Assembly (NCBI RefSeq): GCF_902686445.1 | Contig: NC_062223.1 | Coordinates: 58,243,998 to 58,307,997 of the forward strand | Source of the DNA: Sciurus carolinensis | Taxonomy: Eukaryota > Chordata > Mammalia > Rodentia > Sciuridae | DNA: 64,000 nt | Direction of reading: 5' to 3' | Part shown: positions 36,010 to 47,030 of the stretch, in pieces | How the letters are laid out: each line of letters starts with the position of its first letter | Numbering within the stretch: position 1 is the first letter of the stretch | Made by a program: the position numbers and the translations under genes | The notes under the pieces: generated by a model | What the model saw: the letters and a program-made list of their open reading frames with translations, nothing else | The model's database searches: none | Told to the model about the DNA's origin: nothing

Positions 36010-36506
36010 TTTTTTTTAATTCATTGTACACAAATGGAGTACAACTATCATTTCTCTGGTTGTACATGAAGTAGAGTCATACCATTTGTGTACTCATACA
36101 TGTACATAGGGTAATGATGTTTGTCTCATGCTATTATCTTTTCTTCCCCTGCCCACACCCAAACCCTCATTTCCATTTATACAATTCTTCCTTCTTCCAT
36201 TCTTTCCTTGCCTCCCCACTACCCTGTAATGTATTATCAACCATTTATCAGAGAAATTATTTGGCCTTTGGTTCTTTGGGATTGGCTTATTTCACATAAC
36301 ATGATATTCCCCAACTCCATCCATTTACCTGCAAATGCCATAATTTTATTCTTCTTTATGGCTGAATAATATTCCATTGTGTATATGCACCACAGTTTCT
36401 TTATCCATTCATCTATTTAAGGGCATCTAGGTTGGTTACACAATCTAGCAATTGTGAATTGAGTTGCTATAAACATTCATGTGGATGTGTCACTGTAGTA
36501 TGCTGA

Positions 36507-37492
36507 TTATAAGTCCTTTGGGTATAGGCCAAGTGGGATAGCTGGGTCAAATGGTGGTTCCATTTCAAGTTTTCTTAGGAATCTCCATACTGTTTTCCAA
36601 AGTGGTTGCATTGTCTGCACTCCCACCAACAATGTATGAGTGTACCGTTTTCCCCACATCCTCACCAACGCTTCAGTTTGCTTGTATTTTTGATAATTGC
36701 CATTCTGACTGCAGAGAGATGAAATCAGAGTAGATTTGATTCGAATTTCTCTAATTGCTAGAGATGTTGAACATTTTTTCATATATTTGTTGATTGATTG
36801 TATTTCTTCTTCTGTGAAATGTCTGTTCAATTCCTTAGTCCATTTATTGATTGGGTTATTTGTGTTTTTGGTGTTAAGTGTTTTTTAGTTCTTTGCATAT
36901 CCTGGAGATTAGTGCTCTGTCTGGGTGTGGTAAAGATTTTCTCCCACTCTGTAGGTTCCCTCCTTACATTATTGATTGTTTTCTTTGCTGAGAAAAAGCT
37001 TTTTAGTTTGAATCTATCCCAATTATTGATTCCTGCTTTTATTTCTTGTGCTTTGGTAGTCATGTTAAGGAAGTCTGGTCCTAAGCTGATATGATGAAGA
37101 TTTGGAACTACTTTTTCTTCTATTAGGTGCAGGGTCTCTGATCTAATTCCTAGGTTCTTGATCCATTTTGAGTTTGGTTTTGTGAAGGGTGAGAGATAGA
37201 GGTTTATTTTCATTTTGCTACATATGGATTTCCAGTTTTGCAGCACCATTTGTTGAAGAGGCTGTATTTTCTCCATTGTATATTTTTGGCACCTTTGTCT
37301 CGTATGAGAAAACTGTATTTATGTGGGTTTGTCTCTGTGTCCTCTATTCTGTACCATTGGTCTACCTGCCTATTTTGATATCAATACCATGCCATTTTTG
37401 TTCCTATTGCTCTGCAATATAGTTGAAGGCCTGGTATTATGATACCACATGCTTCACTCTTCCTGCTACAAATTGTTTTAGCTATTCTGGGT
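36507..37492 (-). pseudogene. L1 ORF2 C-terminal part (sense segment of the inverted L1)
   Basis: On the - strand the open frames 36827-37276 and 36507-36830 encode the region downstream of the RT ([15 protein letters not shown], then [19 protein letters not shown] sequence) and the end region ([18 protein letters not shown]). Stops and frame changes separate them. It is older than copies 1-3, judging by its differences. Confidence 0.8.
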
Positions 37493-39493
37493 ATAGAATA
37501 TTCTATCCATCAATGAGCAAATTCACTTTTGTTTCAGCAGCATGTGGATCCTTCTCTGTAATAGAACATATGTTATGCCACAAAGCTACTCTTACCAAAT
37601 ACAAAAATATAGAGATACTACCTTGCATTCTACCAGATCATAATGCAATGCAATTAGAAATCAACAATAAAATAAAAAACAGAAACTACTCCAACACCTG
37701 AAGACTAAGTAATACACTATTGAATGATGTATGGATAACAGAAGACATTGGGGGGGATTAAAAAATTCATAGAGGTAATTGAGAACAATATTACAACATA
37801 TCAAAATCTCTGGGACACTATTAAAGCAGTACTAAGATGAAAATTCATTGCATGAAGTGCATTCAATAAAAGAAGAAAAAGTCAACAATTAAATGACCTA
37901 ACAGTACATCTCAAACTCCTAGAAAAGGAAGAATTGATCAACACCAAAAGTAGTAGGAGTGGGAAATAATCAAAATCAGAAATAAAATTGAGACAAAAGA
38001 AACAATACAAAAAGTTGACAAAACAAAAGTTGGTTCTTTGAAAAAATAAACAAAATTGATAAACCCTTAGACATGCTAATGAATAGAAAGAGAGAGAAAA
38101 TGCAAATTACTAAAATTCATGATGAAGAAGGAAAGATCACAACAGACACCACTGAAATACAAAACATAATTAGAAGCTATTTTGAAAATCTATATTGCAA
38201 CAAAATAGAAAATCTTGAAGACATCAACAGGTCTCTAGAGATATATGATTCACCCAAACTTAATCTGGAGGACATACACAATTTAAATAGATCAATTTAA
38301 ACCAATGAAATAGGTTATCAAAAGCCTATTTTACAGGACCAGATGGATTCTCATCCGAGTTCTACAAGACCATCAAAGAAGAGCTCATTCCAATACTCCT
38401 CAAAGTATTCCATGAAATAGAAGAGGAGGGAACCCTTCCAAACTCATTCTATGAAGCTAATATCACCCTGATAACCAAAACCAGACAAAGAAACATCAAG
38501 GAAAGAAAACTTTAGACCAATATCCTTAAAGAACATAGATGAAAAAATCCTTAACAAAATACTGGCAAATCGCATACAAAAATATATTAAAAAGATAGTG
38601 CACCATGATCAAATGGGTTTCATCCTAGGGATTCAAGGTTGGATCAATATTGGAAATCTATAAATGTAATTCAACATATTAAGAGGCTTAAAGTTATTAA
38701 GCACATGATTATTTCAATAGATGCAGAAAAAGCATTTGATAAAACACAGCACCCCTGCATGCTCAAAACACTAGAAAAAATAGGGATAGTAGGAACATTC
38801 CTTAACATTGTAAAGGTTATCTGTGCTAAGCCCATGCCAACATCATTCTAAATGAAGAGAAAATGAAAGCATTCCCCCTGAAAACTGGAACAAAAAGGGA
38901 TGCCCTTTCACCACTTCTATTCAGCATCATCCTTGAAACTCTAGCCAGAGCAATTAGACAGATGAAAGAAATTAAATGGATATGAATAGGAAAAGAAGAA
39001 TTCAAACTATCATTATTTGCTGATGACATGATTCTATATATAGAGGAGCCAAAAACTTCCACCAGAAAACTTCCTGAACTCATAAATGAATTCATTAATG
39101 TAGCATGATATAAAATCAACATTTATAAATCTAAATGCATTTTTATTCATAAGTGATGAATCCTGTGAAAGAGAAATTAAGAAACTACACCATTCACAAT
39201 AACCTTAAAAAAATAAAATACTTGGGAATCAATCTAACAAAAGAGGTGAAAGGCCTCTACAATGAGAACTACAGAACACTAAAGAAAGAAATTAAAGAAA
39301 ACTTTATAAGAAAGATCTCCCATGCTTTTGGATAGGCAGAATTAATATTGTCAAAATGGCCATACTACCAAAAGCGCTATATAATTTCAATGCAATTCCA
39401 ATTAAATCCCCAATTACATTCCTCATAGAAATAGAAAAAGCAATCATAAAATTCATTTGGAAGACTAAGAGACCCAGAATGGCTAAAACAATT
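37493..39493 (+). pseudogene. L1 ORF2 middle part (inverted segment)
   Basis: The + strand runs from FYPSMSKFTF (the region after the endonuclease) through the basic linker (38073-38300), the RT ([12 protein letters not shown] at about 38710-38745, and a FADDM-type codon string at about 39017-39031) and on to the [12 protein letters not shown] region (39205-39250). It is split by several stops and shifts. Its boundary at 39493 is the internal priming point of the twin-primed insertion. Confidence 0.82.
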
Positions 39494-40439
39494 CTTCTTT
39501 CTCTTATGGAAATCAATCATAAGTAAGAAAGACTCAATCCATTTTTGATATTTTCAATAAATGTCTCATCATACCTTCATTTAATCTTTTTTATTGATTC
39601 TTTTCTGGACATTTTTATTCCAATGGAAAAATTATAAATTATAAAATTAATAAATCATAAATTTATTAAATAAATTGTTTATTATTTATTATTTATTTAT
39701 TAAATTATTTATTAAATAAATTATAATTGATAGATTATAAATTATAAAATTATGAATTATAAATTATAAATTTTCCTTGAAGAAAATTTATTTCTTATTT
39801 TTTACTATTTTCTACCTGAAGTTATGGAAAATAATAATCTCTTATCTCTCTCTGTGTATGCTATGAGCAATTAACCTTGAGTGATGTGTTGGGACATTGA
39901 TGCAGAGAGAAAGCTTCCTTCTGAATGAGTGAGTGCTGATACAGTAATATAGATTTCCCTGTGGTTTGAAGGTAGAGTCTCTACCTGCGTAAGGACAACC
40001 CCAGAATTTAAGTTTACAAAAAGTCTTTTTGTAACATATGTCCATGGCATGATGACAAGTTGGTCTTAGGGTTTTAGCAGTTAAAACCATGACCTTTGCT
40101 CCTGAGAACTGATATGTGGTTATTTAACTGTTTCTGTACTAGTACTCAACCTAGAAACATGTTCCATAACCTGAAATTATGGCATGTGTAGGGATAGAGA
40201 TCATGAGAGTGCTGGATTATAGATTGCACAAGACATGGGGTTAGGGCACCTGGAGTCTTAAGCTGATCCCATGATAAAATTGGGTGACATGCTGACCCCA
40301 AGCAATCCAAGCAAGTTCTATATTTATTGAATTGCCATATTTGAATCTTAGGCCATTTGTGAACTGGAATCTTTTTCAGAATAAGACAGGGGCAATTGAC
40401 TCCCTATGGACGTGGTCTAAAGGAAACAGCATTGTGAGA
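39494..40439. other. Flank with an AT-rich block
   Basis: No gene seen. The part 39624-39775 is low-complexity AT-rich DNA built from ATAAATTATAAA/TTATTTATTTATT words. The rest is unassigned. The open frame 39842-40090 (-) has no recognisable domain. Confidence 0.5.
39624..39775. repeat. AT-rich low-complexity block
   Basis: Repeated TTATAAATTATAAA and TATTTATTTATTAAAT words, almost without G or C, with local dyad symmetry. Confidence 0.85.
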
Positions 40440-41175
40440 CAGGCCACCTCAGAAATTGTGAACATTCAACCATTGATTTTTTGGGACTGGTGTGTTTCAG
40501 TTAGCATGATAGTGTCCAGATCCATTCATACTGGCAAAGGCCATACAGACATTCTTCTCTATGACTGAGTAATATTCCATTGCGCATATGTATCATATTT
40601 TTTTTATCCATTCATCTGGTGAGTAGCACCTGGGTTGTCTCCAAAACTTGACTATTGTGAATTGTGCTGCTATACACAATGATATTGCTGCACCACTGTA
40701 ATGTTCTGATTTAAGTCCATTGGATATATACTGAGAAGTGGGATAGTTGGGTCATGAGGTGGTCCATTACTAGTTTTTTGAGGAATCTCCATACTGATAT
40801 GAGGAAGATATTCCAAATAATAGGTTGGGAGAGGATAGAAGAAAGATCACTGAAGTAGACAAAGGGGGCTGAAGGGAAAGGAGGGGATGAGTGGAATTGG
40901 TAAAGACAGTGAAATGAATCTGACCAAACACTCCTATGAACATGTATGAATATATCATAATGAATCCCATCAATGTATACACCCACAAGACACTAATTTT
41001 TAACAAACTATAACCAAAGGGCAGAAAGTTTGGAAGAGTAGAGGGAAAGGAACAGGAGGTAGGAAGAAAAGAAGGCAAGGGGAAGTAGTGAGACTGAATT
41101 AGAACAAATTATATTTCATGGTTTTATATTATGTCAAAATCAACCATATTGTCATGTGTGACTAAAAACCCACAA
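40440..41175. mobile_element. Old L1 3' end, probably also with an inverted segment
   Basis: The part 40480-40797 reads on the - strand as the L1 ORF2 end (complement of TGAGTAATATTCCATTG.., GGATAGTTGGGTCATGAGG). The part 40798-41175 then reads on the + strand as an L1-like 3' UTR (GGAAGATATTCCAAATAATAG, GGTTGGGAGAGGATAGAAG, ATGAATATATCATAATGAA). The switch of strand at about 40797 suggests a second, older twin-primed or rearranged insertion. Edges are approximate. Confidence 0.55.
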
Positions 41176-41659
41176 AATATAGCTCATGTCTCTCCATGGC
41201 TATAATCACAGTGAGCATATATTCTTCAACTTATGTGGCGGGTACCTGGACTCAGGAGAGAGTGTGGAATATATTGGGAATCAATATTCTTCATACACCA
41301 AAACTCACCTAAAAATAGTAAATTTTTTTGTACCTCTTTGGGAGTTTAGCATAGAATTTAAAAGACATGATCTCTTTAGAGCTCTGATGTTTTGGGCCTA
41401 CTCTTGCCAGAATGTAAACACAGACTCAGGGATAAGTGTGCAAGAAGATTTCACTAGTATGTGTGTGTGAGGTGGCCAGTAGACAGGGAAGACTTCTTGA
41501 AATACTTGGAATTTGAACTGGTAATTCTTTTTCCTAGCATGTGTTTCTACCTCCTTTTCAGTCACATCAATACTTGAAGCTGACAATGAAAGATAAATAG
41601 AATTTGGAAGGATGGAAATGGGAGAAGAGGTGATTCATAGTCACAGAAAGTGATTTATA
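41176..41659. other. Unassigned flank
   Basis: About 480 bp without a recognised gene or repeat. The open frame 41186-41470 (+) has no recognisable domain. Confidence 0.35.
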
Positions 41660-41793
41660 GGATTTTAAAATCTCTCTCTTTGTGTTTGGGAATGTAATTC
41701 AGTTAAAATAAAACAAGATCCTAGTACATACTGCCTATAAGAGTTTTACTTCACTCCAAACAGCACACATAAATTTAAAGTGAAAACAGAAAG

Positions 41794-41871
41794 TGTGGGG
41801 ATGTAGCTGTTTCAGAGCATTTGCCCACCATACATAAGGCCCTAGGCTCAATGTCTAGACTCCAAAAATGT
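41794..41871 (+). mobile_element. Worn ID-type SINE
   Basis: GTGTGGGGATGTAGCTGTTT and GGCCCTAGGCTCAATGTCTA correspond to the A-box and B-box parts of an ID unit. It lies inside the old L1 endonuclease region and is itself diverged. Confidence 0.5.
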
Positions 41872-42363
41872 TGGGAAGAATAAAAATGATATTCTATATC
41901 ACTGTAAACCAAATGAAATCAGGGGTGGAGACATAAAGAGATAGGTAGATTGACGGAAAGATAGATGTCTATTAATTAAGAGTATGTAATGATTATGAAT
42001 ATATATGCACCTGCACTTCACTGCAGCCCATAAATAGACAAAGAAAATATTAAAGGATCTAAAGAATCAGAAAGATGGCAATATAATAATAGTGGAAGAT
42101 TTCAATATGCTACTTTCAATAATGGACACCTAATCCAGACAGAAAACTGATAAAGAAACATTAAACGTGAAAAACAGTTTAGAACAAATGAACCTAACAG
42201 CCATACAGAGAATACTTCAGCCAACTTAAAGACCAATCACTTTCCCCTCAGGTGCATACAGAACAACTGCCAGGATAGATCATAAGTAGTACATGAAACA
42301 AATATTGTTAAATCTAAGCATTTTGATATCCTATAATGTTTCTGAAAACAAAGTTACAAAATA

Positions 42364-42492
42364 AGAATAGAAAAACAGGTGACAGAGAGAAGAGCATAAG
42401 GAAAAGGAATAAGAAAGAGTAAGAAGGAAGGAATTAAGGGAGAAGGAAAGAAGGAAGGAAGAAAGGGAGAGAGAATGAGAGCATAAAAGAAA
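42364..42492. repeat. GA-rich (purine) low-complexity tract
   Basis: Nearly pure purine, built from GGAAGGAA, AGAAAGGGAGAGAGA and similar words, inside the old L1. Confidence 0.7.
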
Positions 42493-44203
42493 AAAACATA
42501 TGAGTCACCATACAATAAAACGGGGTATGTCTAGACTTAAATATCAATAATAACCTTGAATGTAATTGAATTAAATTCTCACATAGAAACACAAAGTGTG
42601 ACTTACAGGAATTTAAATAATCATCAAGAGGAATTTCGTAAAGTTCACAAATGCATGAAAATTAAACACACTGCTGAACCACAAATGTGTCAATGAAAGA
42701 ATCAAAAGAAAAATTGCTAAGAATATTGAGAAAGACAAAAATGAGCACAACATACCAAAACATGTGAAGTGCAGCAAAGGCATTTCTAAGGGGAAAACTT
42801 ATAGCACCAAATTCAAGCATTAAAAGCAAAGAATATTTCACATGAACAACTAAAGCAATGGCTCAAGAAAATAAAAGAGGAACAAACAAATCCAAATGTT
42901 AGCCCAAGGGGGAAAAAGTTAATATCAGAGCACAGAAAATAAAACAGACTTGAGAAAAACAACACAACAATGAAAAAAGGAAAACATAGTTTGACTTTGA
43001 AAAGATACACAAAATCAACCAACATTTATCTACATTAACAAGAGAAAAAGAACAGAGACTCAAATCAATAAAATCAGAAATCAAAGACAGGATAACCAGA
43101 GTCAAAAAAATGAAAAGATCCTAAGAAGCAATTATGAACAAGTACATACAAAAAAATTAGGCACAATAATAAAATGAATAAAATCCTAGAAGTACATAGC
43201 ATACTAATGCTTAATCAAGAACAAGTAAAGTGTCAACACAGTCATAATAACCAAGGAGGTGGAAGCAGCGATTTAAAAATAAAAATAAAAAAACTAAAAA
43301 AACAAAAAATGGCCTCTGATAAAAAAAAAAAATTCTGGATTGATGTCCTCACTACTCACTTGGATCAAATAAAGAACTCACCAATTCCCCACAAACTTTC
43401 CCAAAAAGTAGAAGAGAGACTATAGTCTTATGTCTTCTTGGAAGACCAGCATTACCTTTATACTAAGGTCATGCATAGACATAAGGAAACAAGAAAACTA
43501 TAGGATAATATTCATGACGAACACAGACATGATATTTCTCAATAATCTACTAGCAAATTAAATTCCATACAAAAAAATACCATGCACACAATCAAGTGGA
43601 ATTTATCCCGATGATACAAGCATTCTTACACAGTCTCAATTCAATAATTATGAATCTGCATTTTAAAAAATGAGGGACAGAAATATGGCCATCTCATTAG
43701 ATGTGTAAAGATAATTTCACCAATTCAACATCTTTTCATAGTAAAAAATAAAACAAATTAGGGATCAAAGGAAGGTACTTCAACACAATAAAGATCATAC
43801 ATAATAACCTACAGATTAACACTATTCAACACTTAAATATTGAAATCCCTTCTCCAAGAAATGGGCCAAGACAAGAAAGTTCACTCTTGTCATTTCTATT
43901 CAACATCAGAGCAGTGATACAACCAGAAAAATGGAATATAAACATGAAGAGAACAAGGTCACCATTTTCTGATGAGATGATCACATATAGAGAAACTCTA
44001 AATTCCATTAGTGATAGATGATATAAAATTCAATAAAGTTGTAAATACAAAATTATTACACCAAATCAGTAATATTTCTCAACACTAACAATGAAAATGC
44101 AGAAAAAGAAATGTAGAGTAATTCCACTTCCTAAAATAAAAATCCCAATAATTTCATAATAATAATTAAAATAAAATAAAATAAAATAAAAAATAATACT
44201 CAT

Positions 44204-44584
44204 TGTTAGGGGCAGTTATGGTTCGGATAGCTCCCAGAAAAACACTCCGCAGACACAGGTCTCACACGAGGAACTTTTATTTTATGCGGACGATTCACGT
44301 CCGCTTGGGAAAAGGAAAGAAGAAAAAAAAGAGAGCATGGTGCATGGTTTCTTCTCAGATATTGGAATTTCGCGGGCTGGAAGGAACCAATCACGGAGGA
44401 GAATTATTACAGGCTGACTGATGGACCAATGACATATTAGAACGTAATGTGGGAGGCAGGAAGATTATGGCAACATAAGCCAGAAATTCCTGTAAGGGGA
44501 GAGGCAGGCAGAAAGCAGATTGACAGGTGGTTGGGAGGCGGGAAATTCCTGTAACTGGAGAGAAAGGTGGCTTTATATCTTACA
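44204..44584 (-). mobile_element. Solo LTR of an endogenous retrovirus, - strand, inside the old L1
   Basis: On the + strand it begins TGTTAGGGG and ends CTTACA, flanked by CTCAT on both sides (44199-44203 and 44585-44589), a 5-bp target-site duplication. On the - strand an AATAAAA signal (complement of TTTTATTTT near 44276-44284) and a GC-rich end give LTR polarity. It is 381 bp long with no internal genes. An A-rich (ATAAA)n stretch precedes it (44161-44195). Confidence 0.88.
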
Positions 44585-44770
44585 CTCATAATAACAAAAT
44601 TAAATTTTAAAACCTTGGGATAAACTTAATTAAGGGTGTGAAAGCCCTGTAAACTGAAAACTATAAAACATTTATTAAGGAAATTGAAGGAGATGCAAAT
44701 AAATGGAGCGATATTTCAAGTACATGAGTGGAAGAATTAATGTTTTTAGTATATTTGAACTTACCACATC

Positions 44771-46378
44771 ACATTGAACATTTATATTTTATTTTACATG
44801 GCCACCTATTTTTCCCAATTCTAGTCATTTAATAGTTTGAGTTTTACTTACTACTTTGACATGCAAACTACATAAAATACTACATTCATTTATGCATTAG
44901 AAGTTCAATTTGTAGAATTTGTCATTATTCAACTTTTCCACTACAATGGTATACTTATTCAGGCATTATATTGTTTTAATCAATTCTATTACTCTTCTCT
45001 TTCAGAATATGTAATTCTGATTCATTTTCTCTTATTTTTAATGGCCTCTTATAGATACAGACACACTAATGACTGTTTGTACAATACATGGCAGGCCACC
45101 ACCTGCTTAAACTGTCCCCTTGGCTGAGGTGGTGTTTCAGCTGAGACCTGGGGTGTCCAGGAGTTCCAAGCCATCCCTTCCAGCTGCTGGCACACCTGCC
45201 TCACATGGCCCTCAGGAACCTCTCCCTCTGAAACCATGTTATCAAGCTCAACAGCTATTCCACAGAGTTAAATCAGAGGTCATTTTATCTACCTCTCATC
45301 TGCTACTGGCACTTATCTACTGAACAAAGACTCCATAACCTGGCATTGTGTAACACCCCACTCTCCAGTTTTTCCCCTTTCTCAAACAGTTTTTCCTTGT
45401 CATGCTTTACTCACTGATCTGATACTAAGCTTCACTAAATTCCCATTTGCATTTCTGTCTAATCCTGAGACTTTGATCCATTCCCTGTTTCTTGTGAGTG
45501 TAGAATGCTGGGTGCAGTATTTTCTCCAGACTTGTAACTGATGAAGACCCCTTCAGAACTCTTCCCTGTTCAGTCTCTCTTTACTTTCTCCAGGAATGCT
45601 CCAGCCCTTGAGGGATAATCACCACGAAAGTCATAGTCTCATCTAAGTCACACTGAAATGCCAATTCCTAACTAGGACTGAGGGGGTCTATATTAGTTTA
45701 CTGAGACTGTAATAACAAAGTATTATACACTTGGTAGATTAAACAACAGAAATTTCTTTTCTCACAATTTTGGAAGTTAAAATACTGCTATTTTGGTGTT
45801 GAATTAGTCAGAATTTTCTGTGGAACCATCCCCTCCAGGTTGCTTTATGTCATCATCTCCCTCCTGTATTTTCATATGATCTTCCCTTTCTGTATCTCTA
45901 TCCTTACCTCCTCTTCCTCTAGGTACAACAATCATGTTGGCTTAGGAACCTCCCTGATCATCTCATTTTAACTTCATCACCTCTTTAAAGATTCCCATCT
46001 TCAAAAATCACAACATTCTAATGTACTGAAGATAAGGTCTTCAGAATAGGGTTTGGGGGAGGAACACAATTGAGCCCATAATAACTTTCCTGTTGAACAT
46101 TTGCTAAACAAATCCACTGAAAAACTCTTCTGAATATTTGAAACTAGTTGCAATTCAAATGAAATTTTAAAAAATGTTGAACAGTTTAGGTGACTGGAGC
46201 ATGAGGCATACAAAGGACAGTCATATGAAATGGAAACTTAAAATTTTAATCTCTATGCAAAAGGAAATAGCAATTTCATTAAATGGGGTGAAGAGGAACT
46301 ATACATTCTGCATACCACACTCTTTACATTTTATAAACAAAGTCAATTGATCATACTGATAAATTAAAGTAAAACAGT
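44771..46378. other. Start of unit D or intervening flank
   Basis: No gene recognised. Contains the ancient repeat at 45690-46095. The stretch 45090-45300 is GC-richer, with short frames on both strands but no domain. Confidence 0.4.
45690..46095. repeat. Ancient mammalian interspersed repeat (long copy)
   Basis: It begins TATTAGTTTACTGAGACTGTAATAACAAAG and continues through GGTAGATTAAACAACAGAAA to GGAGGAACACAATTGAGCCC. This is an abundant mammal-wide family whose tail also occurs at 26310-26500 and 49270-49510. I do not name it, because a library search would be needed. Confidence 0.6.
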
Positions 46379-47030
46379 GCAACCATTATGGAAAGTAGTA
46401 TGGAGATTTCTCAGAAAACATGGATGGAACCGCCATTTGACTCAGTTATCCCTCTCCTCAGTTTAACCCAAGGTTTAAACTCCTCAGACTTAAAATCAGC
46501 ATACTACAGTGATGCAGCCACATCAATGTTTATAGTAGCTCAATTCACAATAGCTAACCTATGGAACCAAACTAGGTGCCCTTCGACTTATGAACACATT
46601 TTCTTTATAAATATATACATATAATGGAATACTACTCAGTTTTAAAAAAAGAATGAAATTACGGCATTTGCAGGTAAATGGATTGAGTTGGAGAATCCCA
46701 ACCCATAACAACAAAGGCCAAATGTTTTCTCTGATATTTGAATGTTAGTTCACCATGGAGGGGGGCGGGTCTGGGGAAAAACAGTTATTTTATATTAGGT
46801 AAGGGGAGTAAAGGGAGAGGAAGGGACCTGGAGGTGGAAAGGATAGTAGAGTGAATCACACATTATTACCTCATGTACATATATGACTGCATGACCAATG
46901 TGATCCTACAATACCTACAATCAGAAAAATGATAAATTATACTCAATTTTTGTATGCTATATCAAAATGTATAAATGCATTCTATGGTCATGTACAACTA
47001 AATAGAACAAACAAAAAATTAATGAAAAAA
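46379..47030 (+). mobile_element. Older L1 3' end
   Basis: The part 46388-46624 encodes the ORF2 C-terminal end (MEPPFDSVIPLLSL, ..DLKSAYYSDAATSMFI). It is followed by the 3' UTR with a G-rich tract (46755-46830) and an A-rich end at about 47020-47030. It is more diverged than copies 1-3. A target-site duplication was not resolved. Confidence 0.8.

Larger units (their letters stand above)
36010..39493 (-). mobile_element. L1 with 5' inversion (twin priming)
   Basis: The 36010-37492 segment is an L1 3' part on the - strand: its poly(A) shows as a T-run at 36009-36017, followed by the 3' UTR and the ORF2 end. The 37493-39493 segment is the preceding part of ORF2 on the + strand, from just after the endonuclease domain to the same ORF2 point where the - segment begins. 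Both outer and inner ends contain the same 22-bp L1 word (37471-37492 and, reversed, 39472-39493). This is the structure expected when a second primer copies the L1 RNA internally. A target-site duplication was not resolved. Confidence 0.85.
41660..44770 (+). mobile_element. Old, heavily decayed L1 (mostly ORF2)
   Basis: Recognisable ORF2 landmarks in order: AAACAAGATCCTAGTACATA..CTGCC of the endonuclease region near 41710; the linker with GCTCAAGAAAATAAAAGAGG near 42860; the RT region near 43540-44000 (complement of many frames; RT catalytic string worn); and CTTGGGATAAACTTAATTAA near 44616. Older than every other L1 here. It was later split by a SINE (41794-41871) and a solo LTR (44204-44584). 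Confidence 0.7.

Noticed and set aside
36798..37094. Hydrophobic 98-codon + strand frame resembling a membrane protein
   Set aside because: It is the complement of L1 ORF2 sequence on the - strand.
45049..45323. Overlapping frames on both strands in a GC-richer stretch
   Set aside because: No domain, no splice signals that I could support, and no matching block in the other units.
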